Positions 8,114 to 17,106 of a stretch of DNA of 64,000 bases are shown here, one piece after another (positions within the stretch are counted from its first letter, which is position 1; each line of letters starts with the position of its first letter). Position numbers and translations under genes: made by a program. The stretch lies in NCBI GenBank assembly GCA_039725955.1, contig CP091033.1, positions 930,001 to 994,000 on the forward strand, read 5' to 3'. This stretch comes from Sinorhizobium sp. B11. Lineage in GTDB: Bacteria; Pseudomonadota; Alphaproteobacteria; Rhizobiales; Rhizobiaceae. Below the pieces are notes generated by a model, which worked only from the letters and a program-made list of their open reading frames with translations, ran no database searches and was not told the origin of the DNA.

Positions 8114-9206
8114 AAGCATACTCCAGCGCGGCGGCCACCTGGTCGACATGCCAAGCGGGCATCTCGGGATAGATCGGCAGCGAGAGGACCTCCCGTGCCG
8201 CGGCCTCCGAGACCGGGAAATCGCCGGCCTGGTGGCCGAGATCGGCGTGGGCCTTTTGCAGATGAACAGGGATCGGATAATGCAGCCCGGACTGAATGCC
8301 TTCCGCAGTGAGCGTGCGCTGAAGCACATCGCGATCGCTGCTTCGGATGGCATAGACATGGTAGACGTGGCGCCGCTCCGCTGCCTCGATCGGCGTATTC
8401 AAATGTTTGGCTCGCGCAAGCAGCGAGGAGTAGCGGCGACCATGTGTGCGGCGTGCTTCGGTCCAGGTTTCGAGATGCCGCAGTTTGATTCGCAGGATGG
8501 CGCCCTGGATGGCGTCCATGCGGTAGTTGAAACCCTTCAGCAGATGATGATAGCGCTGCTCCTGACCCCAGTCGCGCAGCATGCGCATCGTCTTGGCCTG
8601 ATCGTCGCTGTTCGTGACAACGATACCTCCCTCGCCGCAAGCACCGAGGTTCTTGCCCGGATAGAAGCTGAAGCAGCCGGATGTGCCGATGCTGCCGGCT
8701 CGCGCGCCCTTGTAGCGAGCACCATGCGCCTGGCAGGCGTCTTCGATGATCGGTATCCGGTAATGGTCGGCTATCGCCTTGATCGCGTCCATATCGGCCA
8801 TCTGGCCGTAAAGGTGGACGGGAATAATGGCCTTGGTCCGGGACGTAATCTTTGCCTCGAGCTGGGCCGCATCCATCGTGAGCGTCGTAGGCTCCACATC
8901 GACGAAGACTGGACGCGCACCTGCATAGCAGATCGCCGATACCGTCGCGACGAAGGTGAATGGCACGGTGATGACTTCATCACCCGGTCCGACGCCCGCC
9001 GCAAGGAGGGACAGATGCAGCGCACTCGTCCCGGTATTGACAGCGATCGCATGCTTGACGTTGCAAAAATCGGCGAACTCCTGCTCGAGACGAACGACTT
9101 CCTCTCCCAGTATGTATTGCCCTGACGCCAGTACACCGAGCACGGCGGCGTCGATTTCGCTTTTAATCGACTGGTATTGCGCTTTGAGGTCCAGAAAGGG
9201 GATCAT
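8103..9206 (-). CDS. DegT/DnrJ/EryC1 aminotransferase, WbpE/WlbC-like
   Basis: A 367-aa PLP enzyme that starts MIPFLDLKAQYQSIKSEID, the classic opening of 3-keto-sugar aminotransferases such as WbpE, WlbC and FdtB. The PLP Lys is at about 185 in FSFYPGKNLGACGEGG. It directly follows (ATGA overlap) a Gfo/Idh oxidoreductase and, before that, a hexapeptide acetyltransferase. In Pseudomonas (WbpB-WbpE-WbpD) and Bordetella (Wlb), this oxidoreductase/aminotransferase/acetyltransferase trio makes the 3-acetamido group of UDP-GlcNAc3NAcA. From context it probably aminates the 3-keto product of the neighbouring oxidoreductase. Specificity between uronic-acid and hexose substrates is not resolvable here. 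Confidence 0.87.
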   Translation of the reverse strand: MIPFLDLKAQYQSIKSEIDAAVLGVLASGQYILGEEVVRLEQEFADFCNVKHAIAVNTGTSALHLSLLAAGVGPGDEVITVPFTFVATVSAICYAGARPVFVDVEPTTLTMDAAQLEAKITSRTKAIIPVHLYGQMADMDAIKAIADHYRIPIIEDACQAHGARYKGARAGSIGTSGCFSFYPGKNLGACGEGGIVVTNSDDQAKTMRMLRDWGQEQRYHHLLKGFNYRMDAIQGAILRIKLRHLETWTEARRTHGRRYSSLLARAKHLNTPIEAAERRHVYHVYAIRSSDRDVLQRTLTAEGIQSGLHYPIPVHLQKAHADLGHQAGDFPVSEAAAREVLSLPIYPEMPAWHVDQVAAALEYAYVS

Positions 9207-10240
9207 GCAATTCGCCTCGCCTCTTCGAGCTCTATGATACGACCGCGCTGGGCGAGCGACCGGCTTGCGGCTTCAAGGATGCGAACCACACGCAGCCCGG
9301 CCTGGCCGTCCGTGATCGGTCGCGAGTTTTGCTCGATGCACTCGACGAACTGATCCAGTTCGCGCTTCAATGCTTCGGTCATATCGAGCTTCGGTGCCCA
9401 CATGTCGCCGCTGCGGTAGCCGACCATCATCTGATGCACCTTCTCGCCATAGGCCTGAGAATTGGGATTCAGCGTGATGCCCTTGTCGTAAACCTTGATC
9501 TTTTCACTGGGCTCCAGATCGTCGTAGACGACCATCTGATTGCTGCCACCGATCAGCGTGCGCCGTACCTTGACGGGCGCCAGCCAGTTGACGTGGATAT
9601 GGGCGATGAGCTTGCTCTCGAAGAACAGCGTCAGGTACGCAATGTTCTCCGGCTCTCCGAGCACATGGCTCATGCCGGTCGCAGAAACGGCCACCGGCCT
9701 TTCCTGCACCACATGGTCCAGGATGGAGAGATCGTGCACCGCAAGATCCCAGATGACGCTCACATCGTGCTGGAAGAGCCCCAGGTTGACCCGGACGGAG
9801 TCATAATAATACATGTCGCCCAGACCATTCTCGACCAGCTCGCGCATCTTGCGGACGGCGCCAGTGTGAACGAAGGTGTGATCCACGGCCAGCACCAGCC
9901 GCCGGCGCGCGGCTTCCTCGACCATCCGGGAGGCTTCCTCCGCCGTCGATGCCATCGGCTTCTCGACGAAGACATGCTTTCCGGCCATCATAGCCTTCAT
10001 TGCGAGCTTGAAATGGGTGAAGACCGGCGTCGCAATCGCGATTGCATCCACTCTTGGGTCGCGCAGGACTTCTTCGAAATTGTCAGTGATCGTCACTGCC
10101 GGGTACCGGCTTTTAACTGCCGCCAACCGTTCGACATTGAGATCACAGACTGAAATAAGCTGGGCGCCTGCCGCTTCTGAGATGTTACGAACCAGGTTCG
10201 GGCCCCAATACCCATATCCAACAACAGCAATGCCGATCAT
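9203..10240 (-). CDS. Gfo/Idh/MocA-family sugar-nucleotide 3-dehydrogenase, WlbA/WbpB-like
   Basis: A 345-aa NAD(P)-dependent oxidoreductase. The Rossmann fingerprint VVGYGYWGPNLVRN is at residues 6-19, the family Glu-Lys-Pro motif FVEKPMAS at about 91-98, and VIWDLAVHDLSILD contains the conserved active-site His. The GYWGPN form is typical of family members next to DegT aminotransferases. It would oxidise C3 of a UDP-HexNAc(A) for the downstream aminotransferase. Both junctions are ATGA overlaps, which implies translational coupling. No UDP-GlcNAc 6-dehydrogenase (WbpA/WlbD) is in the window, so the uronic-acid substrate would have to come from elsewhere, or the substrate is different. Confidence 0.87.
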   Translation of the reverse strand: MIGIAVVGYGYWGPNLVRNISEAAGAQLISVCDLNVERLAAVKSRYPAVTITDNFEEVLRDPRVDAIAIATPVFTHFKLAMKAMMAGKHVFVEKPMASTAEEASRMVEEAARRRLVLAVDHTFVHTGAVRKMRELVENGLGDMYYYDSVRVNLGLFQHDVSVIWDLAVHDLSILDHVVQERPVAVSATGMSHVLGEPENIAYLTLFFESKLIAHIHVNWLAPVKVRRTLIGGSNQMVVYDDLEPSEKIKVYDKGITLNPNSQAYGEKVHQMMVGYRSGDMWAPKLDMTEALKRELDQFVECIEQNSRPITDGQAGLRVVRILEAASRSLAQRGRIIELEEARRIA

Positions 10241-10743
10241 CGCATTCCTCCCAACGCTTGCATGTTAACTGACCGGTCATGAACGTGACCGGTGATCCTG
10301 GCCGGAACGCCCGCGACAATGGCGCCGTCAGGCACATCCTTCGTTACAACCGCCCCGGCACCGACCTGCGCCGCCTCTCCGATGGTTACGCCAGGCAGGA
10401 TGGTGGCATTGCTGCCGATCGACGCATGACGCTTGACCAGTGTGGGGATGACGACCCAGTCCGTATCGGTCTGCAGACTGCCATCCGCATTAACGGCGCG
10501 CGGGTACGTGTCATTGGTGAACATGACCCCATGGCCGATGAAAACACCGTCTTCCAGCGTCACGCCTTCGCAGATGAAGGAATGGCTGGAGATCTTGCAG
10601 TCTTTTCCGACAAGGACGTTTTTTTGGATTTCGACGAACGTGCCGATGCGCGTTCTCGCGCCGATCGTGCAGCCATAGAGATTCACGAGATCTCGATGAT
10701 GGATGATACTGCTATCATCCAGCCTTACGTCTGATGCAATCAT
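10237..10743 (-). CDS. Hexapeptide N-acetyltransferase, WbpD/WlbB-like
   Basis: A 168-aa left-handed beta-helix enzyme. Features are IGTFVEIQKNVLVGKDCKIS, GVFIGHGVMFTNDTYPRAV (typical of WbpD/WlbB 3-N-acetyltransferases), then SIGSNATILPGVTIGEAAQV and AIVAGVPARI. It should use acetyl-CoA to acetylate the amino group made by the DegT partner. ATG 10743 is preferred over ATG 10749 and GTG 10767 because AAGGGG lies about 9 bases upstream. It is the promoter-proximal gene of the minus operon 10743 to 5212. The promoter should lie in the AT-rich interval 10744-11299. Confidence 0.85.
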   Translation of the reverse strand: MIASDVRLDDSSIIHHRDLVNLYGCTIGARTRIGTFVEIQKNVLVGKDCKISSHSFICEGVTLEDGVFIGHGVMFTNDTYPRAVNADGSLQTDTDWVVIPTLVKRHASIGSNATILPGVTIGEAAQVGAGAVVTKDVPDGAIVAGVPARITGHVHDRSVNMQALGGMR

Positions 10744-11299
10744 ACGCATGCACCCCTTACTCTTCACACAAACCCTGATTTCTAGATGAAACCGTCAATC
10801 AGGTGATTGCGCCCAAGGTTTCATTTCGAAGAAGCAAATATTTCCTTCTATTCAAAGAGAATTGTTTTCATCATCGGAGTAAAGAAACAAAACGTCTAAG
10901 CTTATTCACCTAAAGACGTATCTACCTAGGACGATGTACGCCCAAGTTCATAGTCAACGATCAACATTGGTGATGGAGCAAGCCTGGAGGCGCTCCGGTC
11001 ATACGCCGGAGGCGGGCATTATTTTCATACGTTTAGCGGTTCGGTTCGTAACCAGGGAGCAACGCAATCAACCAATCCGCGAACCGCGGAGTATCGTATA
11101 AGTTTATACCAAGAATTACGTCTTCTTTACACCTTACGATGGAACTAATCTGCTCCCTTAGCCTATATTAGCTAGTTTAAGATAACAGAAACTGTGGTAT
11201 TTAGTTCCTACTTTAGTGCTGCCAAACCCTTACATCTGAAGGGCTTGAGTGTTCGGTTTTGTTGGGGCGTAGGGAAACTCGGCTGGGGAGGATGAAGAA
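10744..11299. promoter_or_regulatory. Divergent AT-rich control region
   Basis: This 556-bp spacer separates the minus sugar-nucleotide operon from the plus LuxR-type gene and is clearly richer in A/T than its surroundings, especially 10780-10960 and 11090-11230. It must carry both promoters, and it is a natural target for the adjacent regulator. Only a weak 6-bp stem (10993-10998 with 11006-11011) is visible. No unambiguous -35/-10 pair or operator can be named. Confidence 0.5.
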
Positions 11300-12088
11300 G
11301 TGAATTCAGCGCTTGTGCCAAATTTAGACCTTAGGCAGGAAAACGTAGCTCTTCCACTTAAGATAGAGAATAATTCAACCGGAATGAGCTTACAGTCGAG
11401 ACCAAAGCATTCTTTGGTGATCCTCGACAACCGCGAACTTGATCGGCAGTGCCTCGCGCAATGCATGGCTGCCTACAAGACGGACCTGCTTATCCTGGCT
11501 TTCGGAAGTGTTGAGGAGTGGAAGCAGAAATGCGACGAATATCCGCCGCTTTCGGCAATTCTCCTGAACATTGGCGGCAAGAAGATCGATGATCCCGCCG
11601 TTTCGGGCCAAATCAGGAGCCTTGCTTCGGAGTTCGGAGCGATACCAGTGATCATACTGGCTGATAGCGACGATTTCGGCCAAATCGTAAGGGCGATCGA
11701 ATACGGGGCCAAGGGTTACATCCCCGCCTCGGTCAGCATCAGCGTCTGCATGGAACTGATCGCGCTGTCTGTAGCGGGTGGCGTCTTTGTTCCTGCCAGC
11801 ACACTGTTCGCCATGCGTCACTTGCTGGAATCCGGAAACGCTACAGCTCGTCCGTTGGCCGGTATTTTCACGGATCGTCAGGCCGAAGTTGTGGAGGCGC
11901 TCCGGCGCGGAAAGGCGAACAAAATCATCGCCTACGAGCTCAATCTTCGAGAAAGCACCGTGAAAGTCCATGTTCGCAATATCATGAAAAAGGTCAAAGC
12001 AACGAACAGAACGGAAGTTGTGTTCAAGCTCAACGACCTGTTTCAGAATGGTATTTCCGGCGCGAGTGCGAACAAGACGCTCTGCTGA
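11300..12088 (+). CDS. LuxR/GerE-type regulator with degenerate receiver domain
   Basis: 262 aa. Residues about 35-165 have the layout of a response-regulator receiver, and about 185-250 are a LuxR/GerE HTH (TDRQAEVVEALRRGKANKII, then LNLRESTVKVHVRNIMKKV). The phospho-acceptor position reads AILLNIGG, with Asn where Asp is normal. Only one acidic residue remains in VILDNRE, and the conserved Lys segment reads GYIPASV. Phosphorylation control is therefore unlikely. GTG 11300 is supported by GGGGAGGA upstream. The gene lies between two exopolysaccharide operons and is followed by a strong terminator, so it is probably a monocistronic local regulator of EPS synthesis. Its ligand or partner is unknown. 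Confidence 0.83.
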   Translation: MNSALVPNLDLRQENVALPLKIENNSTGMSLQSRPKHSLVILDNRELDRQCLAQCMAAYKTDLLILAFGSVEEWKQKCDEYPPLSAILLNIGGKKIDDPAVSGQIRSLASEFGAIPVIILADSDDFGQIVRAIEYGAKGYIPASVSISVCMELIALSVAGGVFVPASTLFAMRHLLESGNATARPLAGIFTDRQAEVVEALRRGKANKIIAYELNLRESTVKVHVRNIMKKVKATNRTEVVFKLNDLFQNGISGASANKTLC

Positions 12089-12143
12089 CGCTGTGATCTG
12101 CGTAAAGCTTTGACATGTGACGGCACATTGTCGTTCAAAATTG

Positions 12144-12177
12144 TCCCCGGAGGCGTGACCAAATGCGCCTCCGGGGA
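12144..12177 (+). terminator. Intrinsic terminator after the LuxR-type gene
   Basis: Arms 12144-12155 and 12166-12177 form a perfect GC-rich 12-bp stem (TCCCCGGAGGCG) with a 10-base loop, followed by AAATTGTTT. It lies 56 bases past the LuxR-type stop codon. Confidence 0.75.
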
Positions 12178-12384
12178 AATTGTTTGATGCTGTAGCACCT
12201 CGGAACTACGGCGCTCCCCCCGAATACCTGGAGCCATCGTAGTGCGTTCGCAGTTGTCAAATGTCGGCGAACTGCAGCACATTCCTGCGCGCCATGGCAT
12301 ATCAGCAATGAGGTGATCCGCCAGTGGCTGCCGTCATCTATCGTGCAGAGGTGGACTGGCTCTGAACCGGTCAGATCTGCCCCG
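12178..12384. other. Spacer between convergent units, no gene seen
   Basis: Non-coding spacer between the luxR terminator and the 3' end of the minus glycosyltransferase operon. No ORF with a ribosome-binding site and no strong hairpin is visible. Confidence 0.5.
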
Positions 12385-13377
12385 TTATCCTGCGACGCGT
12401 CGCCCGATGGAATTCAATGCATACCAGTATTTAGGCCCGATGGTCTGTTTGCAGACCAACTTGATCCAGGGCAATGAATTTCGCACTTCGGGAGAGACCT
12501 CCAAAGCAAAGCGCTGAATGGCCACGGCTGTGGCGACATCGAAATTATTGAATGCCATGCCGGCCAGTCGAAGCGCCTCTTTTCCGAGATCTCTGGCGAG
12601 AAAGCGCCTTAGTTTCTCATCTTTCCTGAGACTGTCCGCGCCTTGGCGGAACAGAATATCGAAGGCCTGTTTTCTTTGGCGGAGGTCGGGAAGAATACTT
12701 TGCCCATAGTATTGCAGCGACATATTCGAAGCATGTCTGCGATATACTGCTTGATCATCGTTAATATAACCGACCTCGGCATGTGATGCGAGCCGCAGCC
12801 ACATCTCCATATCGCCAGTGTGCGGCAGTTCCTTATGATAACCGCCAACCTGCTTTTGCAACGCCGTTCTCACGACAGCCGTCGGCGTTGGAACCAGGTT
12901 GTTTGCTCCACTCAACCGCATGAATTGCGGACCGGACATGACCTGCACGGTGGGCATATTGTTGCCGCCGAGAGGATCGACGCGCTTGGTTATGATGCCA
13001 TCTGGCTCGGCTATCAGCGCGTTCCCGAACGTGAATCCTACATGAGGCTGATTGCTCATAAGCTCCGACGCGCGTGCCAGAGCGCCCGGCAAGAGATAAT
13101 CATCTGCCGAGAGAAGCAGGAACAAGTCGCCGCCCGCCCAGTCGATGCCTTCGTTATAGGTTGCGATGTGGCGTTTGTTTACTGCATGCCGCCGATAGGT
13201 CACCCGTTTGTCCCGGGATGCCAGGGCCATTCCGACTTCCGGAGTATTGTCTGGCGAGCAATCGTCGAGGATGAGCACGCGCACATCGACGCCGGCCTGT
13301 GAAAGAACGCTTTCAACACATTCCTGCAGGAAATGAGCGTAGTTGTAACAGGGAATTACGACATCAACACGTTGCAA
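12385..13377 (-). CDS. Family 2 glycosyltransferase
   Basis: A 330-aa GT-A fold transferase. It opens with VDVVIPCYNYAHFLQECVES, has a metal/nucleotide region ILDDCSPDNTPEVG and LLLSADDYLLPGALARA (the DXD-like motif), and an acceptor-side segment HTGDMEMWLRLASHAE, with the GDMEMWLR typical of bacterial polysaccharide GT2 enzymes. The start is TTG 13377, supported by GGAGG seven bases upstream. It is the last gene of the minus operon that begins at 17964 and probably adds one residue to the lipid-linked repeat unit at the cytoplasmic face. The donor sugar is unknown. Confidence 0.88.
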   Translation of the reverse strand: MQRVDVVIPCYNYAHFLQECVESVLSQAGVDVRVLILDDCSPDNTPEVGMALASRDKRVTYRRHAVNKRHIATYNEGIDWAGGDLFLLLSADDYLLPGALARASELMSNQPHVGFTFGNALIAEPDGIITKRVDPLGGNNMPTVQVMSGPQFMRLSGANNLVPTPTAVVRTALQKQVGGYHKELPHTGDMEMWLRLASHAEVGYINDDQAVYRRHASNMSLQYYGQSILPDLRQRKQAFDILFRQGADSLRKDEKLRRFLARDLGKEALRLAGMAFNNFDVATAVAIQRFALEVSPEVRNSLPWIKLVCKQTIGPKYWYALNSIGRRVAG

Positions 13378-13448
13378 ACTTGTTCCTCCGCAGGCAATTG
13401 TTTCGTTCGGGGCATTTCATGGAACCCGAATTCGGCGTCGTCTCACGC

Positions 13449-14450
13449 TTACGTATGCTTTGCTCCTCGATTGACTCGCGCCAAGGTAGAATTGCGAGCT
13501 GGCATCGCCGATTTCGTGTAGGCCCACACAGCTCTCAACAACGCGGATCGGGCAAGCAGCCGGGAGCCTGCACGCTTCAAGCTGCTCTGAACGCGTTCCC
13601 GATGCGTGAGCGCGAAACGGGTCCGGGATCGAAACGTATCGTAAAATGCAACGTTCGGACTTAGGCTTCCTGATTTCCAGGGCTTCACGTTGGTCACGAA
13701 ATGAACGATCGCGAGTTTCTGTTCGAGCGCGATACGGGCGATGACCTGGGTGGGCTCGAACTGAAAATTCCAGGCGCGATCCAGGACTTTCCACTTTCCC
13801 GCACAGGCGACGTTGAGGGCGTCCTGATCCGAATATTCCGTGGTCGGAAAACGATCGAGATAATCCAGTGATCGCTCCGATATTCCCTCCGCCCGCCATT
13901 TTGCGAGGTCGATAAGGAGGATGCCGGCGTTGAAATAGCGTTCGACCCGAGGCCCGCCTGTGCCACCCGATCCGATGCTCACCACATTATCCAGCCAGTA
14001 ATCCGGCACGGCGCCAATCACGGCCTCACCCAGATCGATATTCCAGAGCTGTTCGAGCGCATCCAGCACAAGGATGTCGCCATCCAGATACAAAGCCCGA
14101 TTGCAGGTCTCGGGAAGGAACTGCGGCAGAAGGATCCTCGCAAAGGTCATCTTCGAGACGCCCGGTCGCGTCGAAAATCCGCTTGCGAAAGACAGGGTGC
14201 CGATGGGATGCCACTGGATGACTGTCGAATTTGCCGGCAGAGAATCGAGTATCCTCCGCTTGGTTTCCTCGCCTATTCCCTCATGAATGACATGGATATC
14301 CAGGGGCCATGCGCTTCTGTTATTCTCGGCGACCGATCTGAGAGCGGTCGCCAAGGGAACGGCATAGGCTGCGTCGACTGCAAAGACGATTGGCCCTAAC
14401 CGCTGTATTGCGCCCACAGGGGCTCCTGTTGGTATGCTATGCACATTCAT
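13449..14450 (-). CDS. Family 8 glycosyltransferase
   Basis: A 333-aa GT8 (LgtC/glycogenin-type) enzyme. It has the N-terminal IVFAVDAAYAVPLATALRSV, the metal-binding DXD in RALYLDGDILVLD, RYFNAGILLIDLAKWR (the NAGV-like motif), YSDQDALNVAC, and a C-terminal IVHFVTNVKPWKSG matching the family HFxGxxKPW. GT8 enzymes are retaining and usually transfer galactose or glucose from UDP-sugars. ATG 14450 is used. GTG 14510 is also in frame and would overlap the upstream stop as GTGA. It lies between the UDP-xylose synthase and the GT2 gene in one operon. Confidence 0.85.
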   Translation of the reverse strand: MNVHSIPTGAPVGAIQRLGPIVFAVDAAYAVPLATALRSVAENNRSAWPLDIHVIHEGIGEETKRRILDSLPANSTVIQWHPIGTLSFASGFSTRPGVSKMTFARILLPQFLPETCNRALYLDGDILVLDALEQLWNIDLGEAVIGAVPDYWLDNVVSIGSGGTGGPRVERYFNAGILLIDLAKWRAEGISERSLDYLDRFPTTEYSDQDALNVACAGKWKVLDRAWNFQFEPTQVIARIALEQKLAIVHFVTNVKPWKSGSLSPNVAFYDTFRSRTRFALTHRERVQSSLKRAGSRLLARSALLRAVWAYTKSAMPARNSTLARVNRGAKHT

Positions 14451-14506
14451 GTTTCCGGCACCATCCCATCGAAAAACGCGCTTCGCCTTATGATCGACGT
14501 TGCTGT

Positions 14507-15559
14507 TCACGTCCCGATCGATGCGGCTTCCTGAACGGGAATGCCGACGGCCGGGGTGGGCAGATGGGTGTAAGCCGGTTGCGGTGTCCGGACGCCAGGC
14601 ATGCTCCTGGTTCCGCCAGAGAGCTTCCACTCGAAATAGGCGATCGTCTTCTCAAGACCTTCATGCAGGTTCACCGTGGGCTGCCAGCCCAAGTCCTGCT
14701 TTGCACGACTGATGTCCGGCTTGCGTTGCGTCGGATCGTCGACTGGCAGCGGCTTGTAAACGATGCTTGATTTCGAACCCGTCATCTCGATCACCATTTC
14801 CGCCAGTTCCCGAACCGTGAATTCCCCGGGATTGCCGAGGTTGATAGGTCCGGTAACGCCATTCGGAGCGCCCATCAGACGGATGAAGCCTTCAATCAGA
14901 TCGTCCACGTAGCAGAATGAGCGCGTTTGCGTGCCGTTGCCAAAGATGGTGATCGGCTCGTTTTGAAGCGCCTGAACGATAAAGTTGGAGACGACGCGGC
15001 CGTCATTGGTCTGCATGCGCGGCCCGTAGGTATTGAAGATTCGCGCCACCCGGATTTCCACGCCGTATTGTCGATGGTAGTCGAAGAACAATGTTTCGGC
15101 ACACCGCTTGCCCTCGTCATAGCATGCCCGCGGCCCTATGGGATTGACGCTGCCTCGATACTCCTCGGGCTGAGGGTGAACTGCCGGATCGCCGTAGACT
15201 TCGCTTGTGGAAGCCTGGAAGATCTTCGCCTTGGTGCGTTTGGCGAGGCCGAGCATATTGATGGCCCCGTGCACATTGGTTTTGACTGTCTGAACGGGAT
15301 CGACCTGATAGTGGACCGGAGATGCCGGACAAGCGAGGTTGTAGATCTCGTCGACCTCTACATACAGCGGGAAGGTAATATCGTGGCGAAGGATCTCGAA
15401 CCGTGGGTCGTCGAGAAGGTGCAGCACGTTATCGCGCGATCCGGTGTAGTAGTTGTCCACCGCGAGAACATCATTGCCTTCCCGCAACAGTCTTTCGCAC
15501 AGGAATGATCCCAGAAAGCCGGTGCCGCCGGTTACCATAATTCGCTTTTGTCCGTGCAT
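14507..15559 (-). CDS. UDP-glucuronate decarboxylase (UDP-xylose synthase)
   Basis: A 350-aa extended SDR. Its motifs are those of UDP-xylose synthases: [68 protein letters not shown] and the catalytic YDEGKR. The enzyme makes UDP-xylose from UDP-glucuronate with bound NAD. The last 35 residues are a Pro/Thr-rich tail not needed for the fold. It sits immediately downstream of the priming transferase, which suggests that xylose, or a sugar derived from UDP-xylose, is in the polymer. UDP-glucose 6-dehydrogenase, which would supply the substrate, is not in the window. Confidence 0.9.
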   Translation of the reverse strand: MHGQKRIMVTGGTGFLGSFLCERLLREGNDVLAVDNYYTGSRDNVLHLLDDPRFEILRHDITFPLYVEVDEIYNLACPASPVHYQVDPVQTVKTNVHGAINMLGLAKRTKAKIFQASTSEVYGDPAVHPQPEEYRGSVNPIGPRACYDEGKRCAETLFFDYHRQYGVEIRVARIFNTYGPRMQTNDGRVVSNFIVQALQNEPITIFGNGTQTRSFCYVDDLIEGFIRLMGAPNGVTGPINLGNPGEFTVRELAEMVIEMTGSKSSIVYKPLPVDDPTQRKPDISRAKQDLGWQPTVNLHEGLEKTIAYFEWKLSGGTRSMPGVRTPQPAYTHLPTPAVGIPVQEAASIGT

Positions 15560-15604
15560 TGGTGTGCTCCGTTGTTGATGGTTGCCCCGCAGAAGCGAGG
15601 ATCG

Positions 15605-17092
15605 TCAGTAGGCTCCCCTGCGCTTGAAGACCGCAGGAATTGTGCTGAGAAGAATTTGGCAATCGAACCACAGGGACCGGTTGTCGATGTAGAACTCGTC
15701 GAGTTGCTGCTGCAGCTCGATATCCGCATTGCTTCGTTCGGATATCTGCCAGAGGCCCGTGAGCCCCGGCGTTACGGAACGGCGCTTGTCTCTAAATTCA
15801 CCGTCCATGGCCAGGAGATGATATTCCGGGAAAGGACGCGGTCCGACGATGGCCATCTCACCTGCAATGATGTTCGCCAACTGCGGGAGCTCGTCGAAGC
15901 TCGAAGAGCGCAGGAGATGTCCGACAACCGGCAGGACGCGTGGATCATCCTTGAGCTTGAAATGGCTCAACCACTCGGCCCGCATGGCAGGGTTCTCACG
16001 GAACAATGCTTCGAGACGCTGCTCAGCATCCTGATACATCGTCCTCAGTTTCAGAACGTGCACAGGCTTACCGGACAACCCCTCCCTGGTATGCCGGAAG
16101 AAGACCGGCCCGGGATCGATGGCGTAGATTGCGGCTGCCGCAATTGCGATGAAAGGCGAAACCACGATCGTTGCCGGGATGGCGATGGCGAGATCGAGTA
16201 TCCGCCGAACCAGGTCCGAGTTGACCGAACTCCCAGCTGCCGTCAGGCGAATGCCGATCTCTCCGCCGACATCCGCAGGTCGCAAACCGCTAACCTTGAG
16301 GCTCGGCGTGTCAGACAGGAGGATGACTTCGGCGAACTTCCGGCGCAAGGCGGTCAGATCGAGCGCAAGCGAGCCAGTGTCCCCTGCAATCAGCGCAATG
16401 GACGGACCCCGATCAGGCGATGTTTCCGACGCCTCGGAGGACAGGTACTCCGGCTTGATGCCATACTGCCAATGGTCCTGGAAATGCGCCATGAGCGCGG
16501 GGATGAGGTTGCGCCCCCCTATGATCACCGCGCGCTCCCCCCAAATTCCGAGTCTCCAGCACAGGCTTCGTGCGAACCAATGCATGAATGGCTGAACAAT
16601 TAGTGCAAGGGCGAGAAAGCCAATGATGGCCAACAGCATCCCGTCCCCTTCAGGCAGGATGATTGCGCCGAATGCTGTCAGGGCAGCCACCTTGAGGGCC
16701 GCTATCGTGCGCCGCCGCAGATGTTCGTGGTCGTGCAGCCGATATCCGGGATAGAGGCCGGCCGACGCATAGAGAACGATCGACGCCAGCGCTGCGAGGC
16801 AGAAGGCACGCTCCATCACCGTGCCCGCCGAGCCGCCAGGAAGAAAGGACAGGAGAGCCAGGTAAGCGACCAGATAGCTTGCAATGTCGCCCGCAACGAG
16901 GAATGACAAGGTTGCAAGCCGAGGAAGCCGGCGTGCAATGGGCGAATTTAGCCATGACTGTCCCGAAGGATCGGCGGTCCTGGCTGCTACCGGCGGCACG
17001 GAACCCGTCGGAATTACCCGCGACGCCATGTCATTTGTGGCGGATGCCTTCGATGGACCCGATGTCATCGCTGACGGCGCAAATGAGGACAT
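15605..17092 (-). CDS. WbaP-like polyprenyl-phosphate hexose-1-phosphate transferase
   Basis: 495 aa. The N-terminal half has four or five membrane helices (residues about 60-175) and a CoA-binding-like linker. The C-terminal 200 residues are the bacterial sugar-transferase domain with a membrane helix (LDLAIAIPATIVVSPFIAIA), the basic motif VHVLKLRTMYQDAE, DELPQLANIIAGEMAIVGPR, and VTPGLTGLWQISERS. This long WbaP-type layout initiates EPS synthesis by moving a hexose-1-P onto undecaprenyl phosphate. ATG 17092 has GAGGAG nine bases upstream. The gene follows the TagA/WecG transferase by 14 bases. Glucose versus galactose specificity cannot be read from the sequence. Confidence 0.9.
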   Translation of the reverse strand: MSSFAPSAMTSGPSKASATNDMASRVIPTGSVPPVAARTADPSGQSWLNSPIARRLPRLATLSFLVAGDIASYLVAYLALLSFLPGGSAGTVMERAFCLAALASIVLYASAGLYPGYRLHDHEHLRRRTIAALKVAALTAFGAIILPEGDGMLLAIIGFLALALIVQPFMHWFARSLCWRLGIWGERAVIIGGRNLIPALMAHFQDHWQYGIKPEYLSSEASETSPDRGPSIALIAGDTGSLALDLTALRRKFAEVILLSDTPSLKVSGLRPADVGGEIGIRLTAAGSSVNSDLVRRILDLAIAIPATIVVSPFIAIAAAAIYAIDPGPVFFRHTREGLSGKPVHVLKLRTMYQDAEQRLEALFRENPAMRAEWLSHFKLKDDPRVLPVVGHLLRSSSFDELPQLANIIAGEMAIVGPRPFPEYHLLAMDGEFRDKRRSVTPGLTGLWQISERSNADIELQQQLDEFYIDNRSLWFDCQILLSTIPAVFKRRGAY

Positions 17093-17106
17093 GATGTTTT
17101 ACTCCT

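Noticed and set aside
10993..11011. Small stem CTCCGG/CCGGAG in the 10.7-11.3 kb spacer
   Set aside because: Only six base pairs and no T-tract; not distinguishable from chance in GC-rich DNA.
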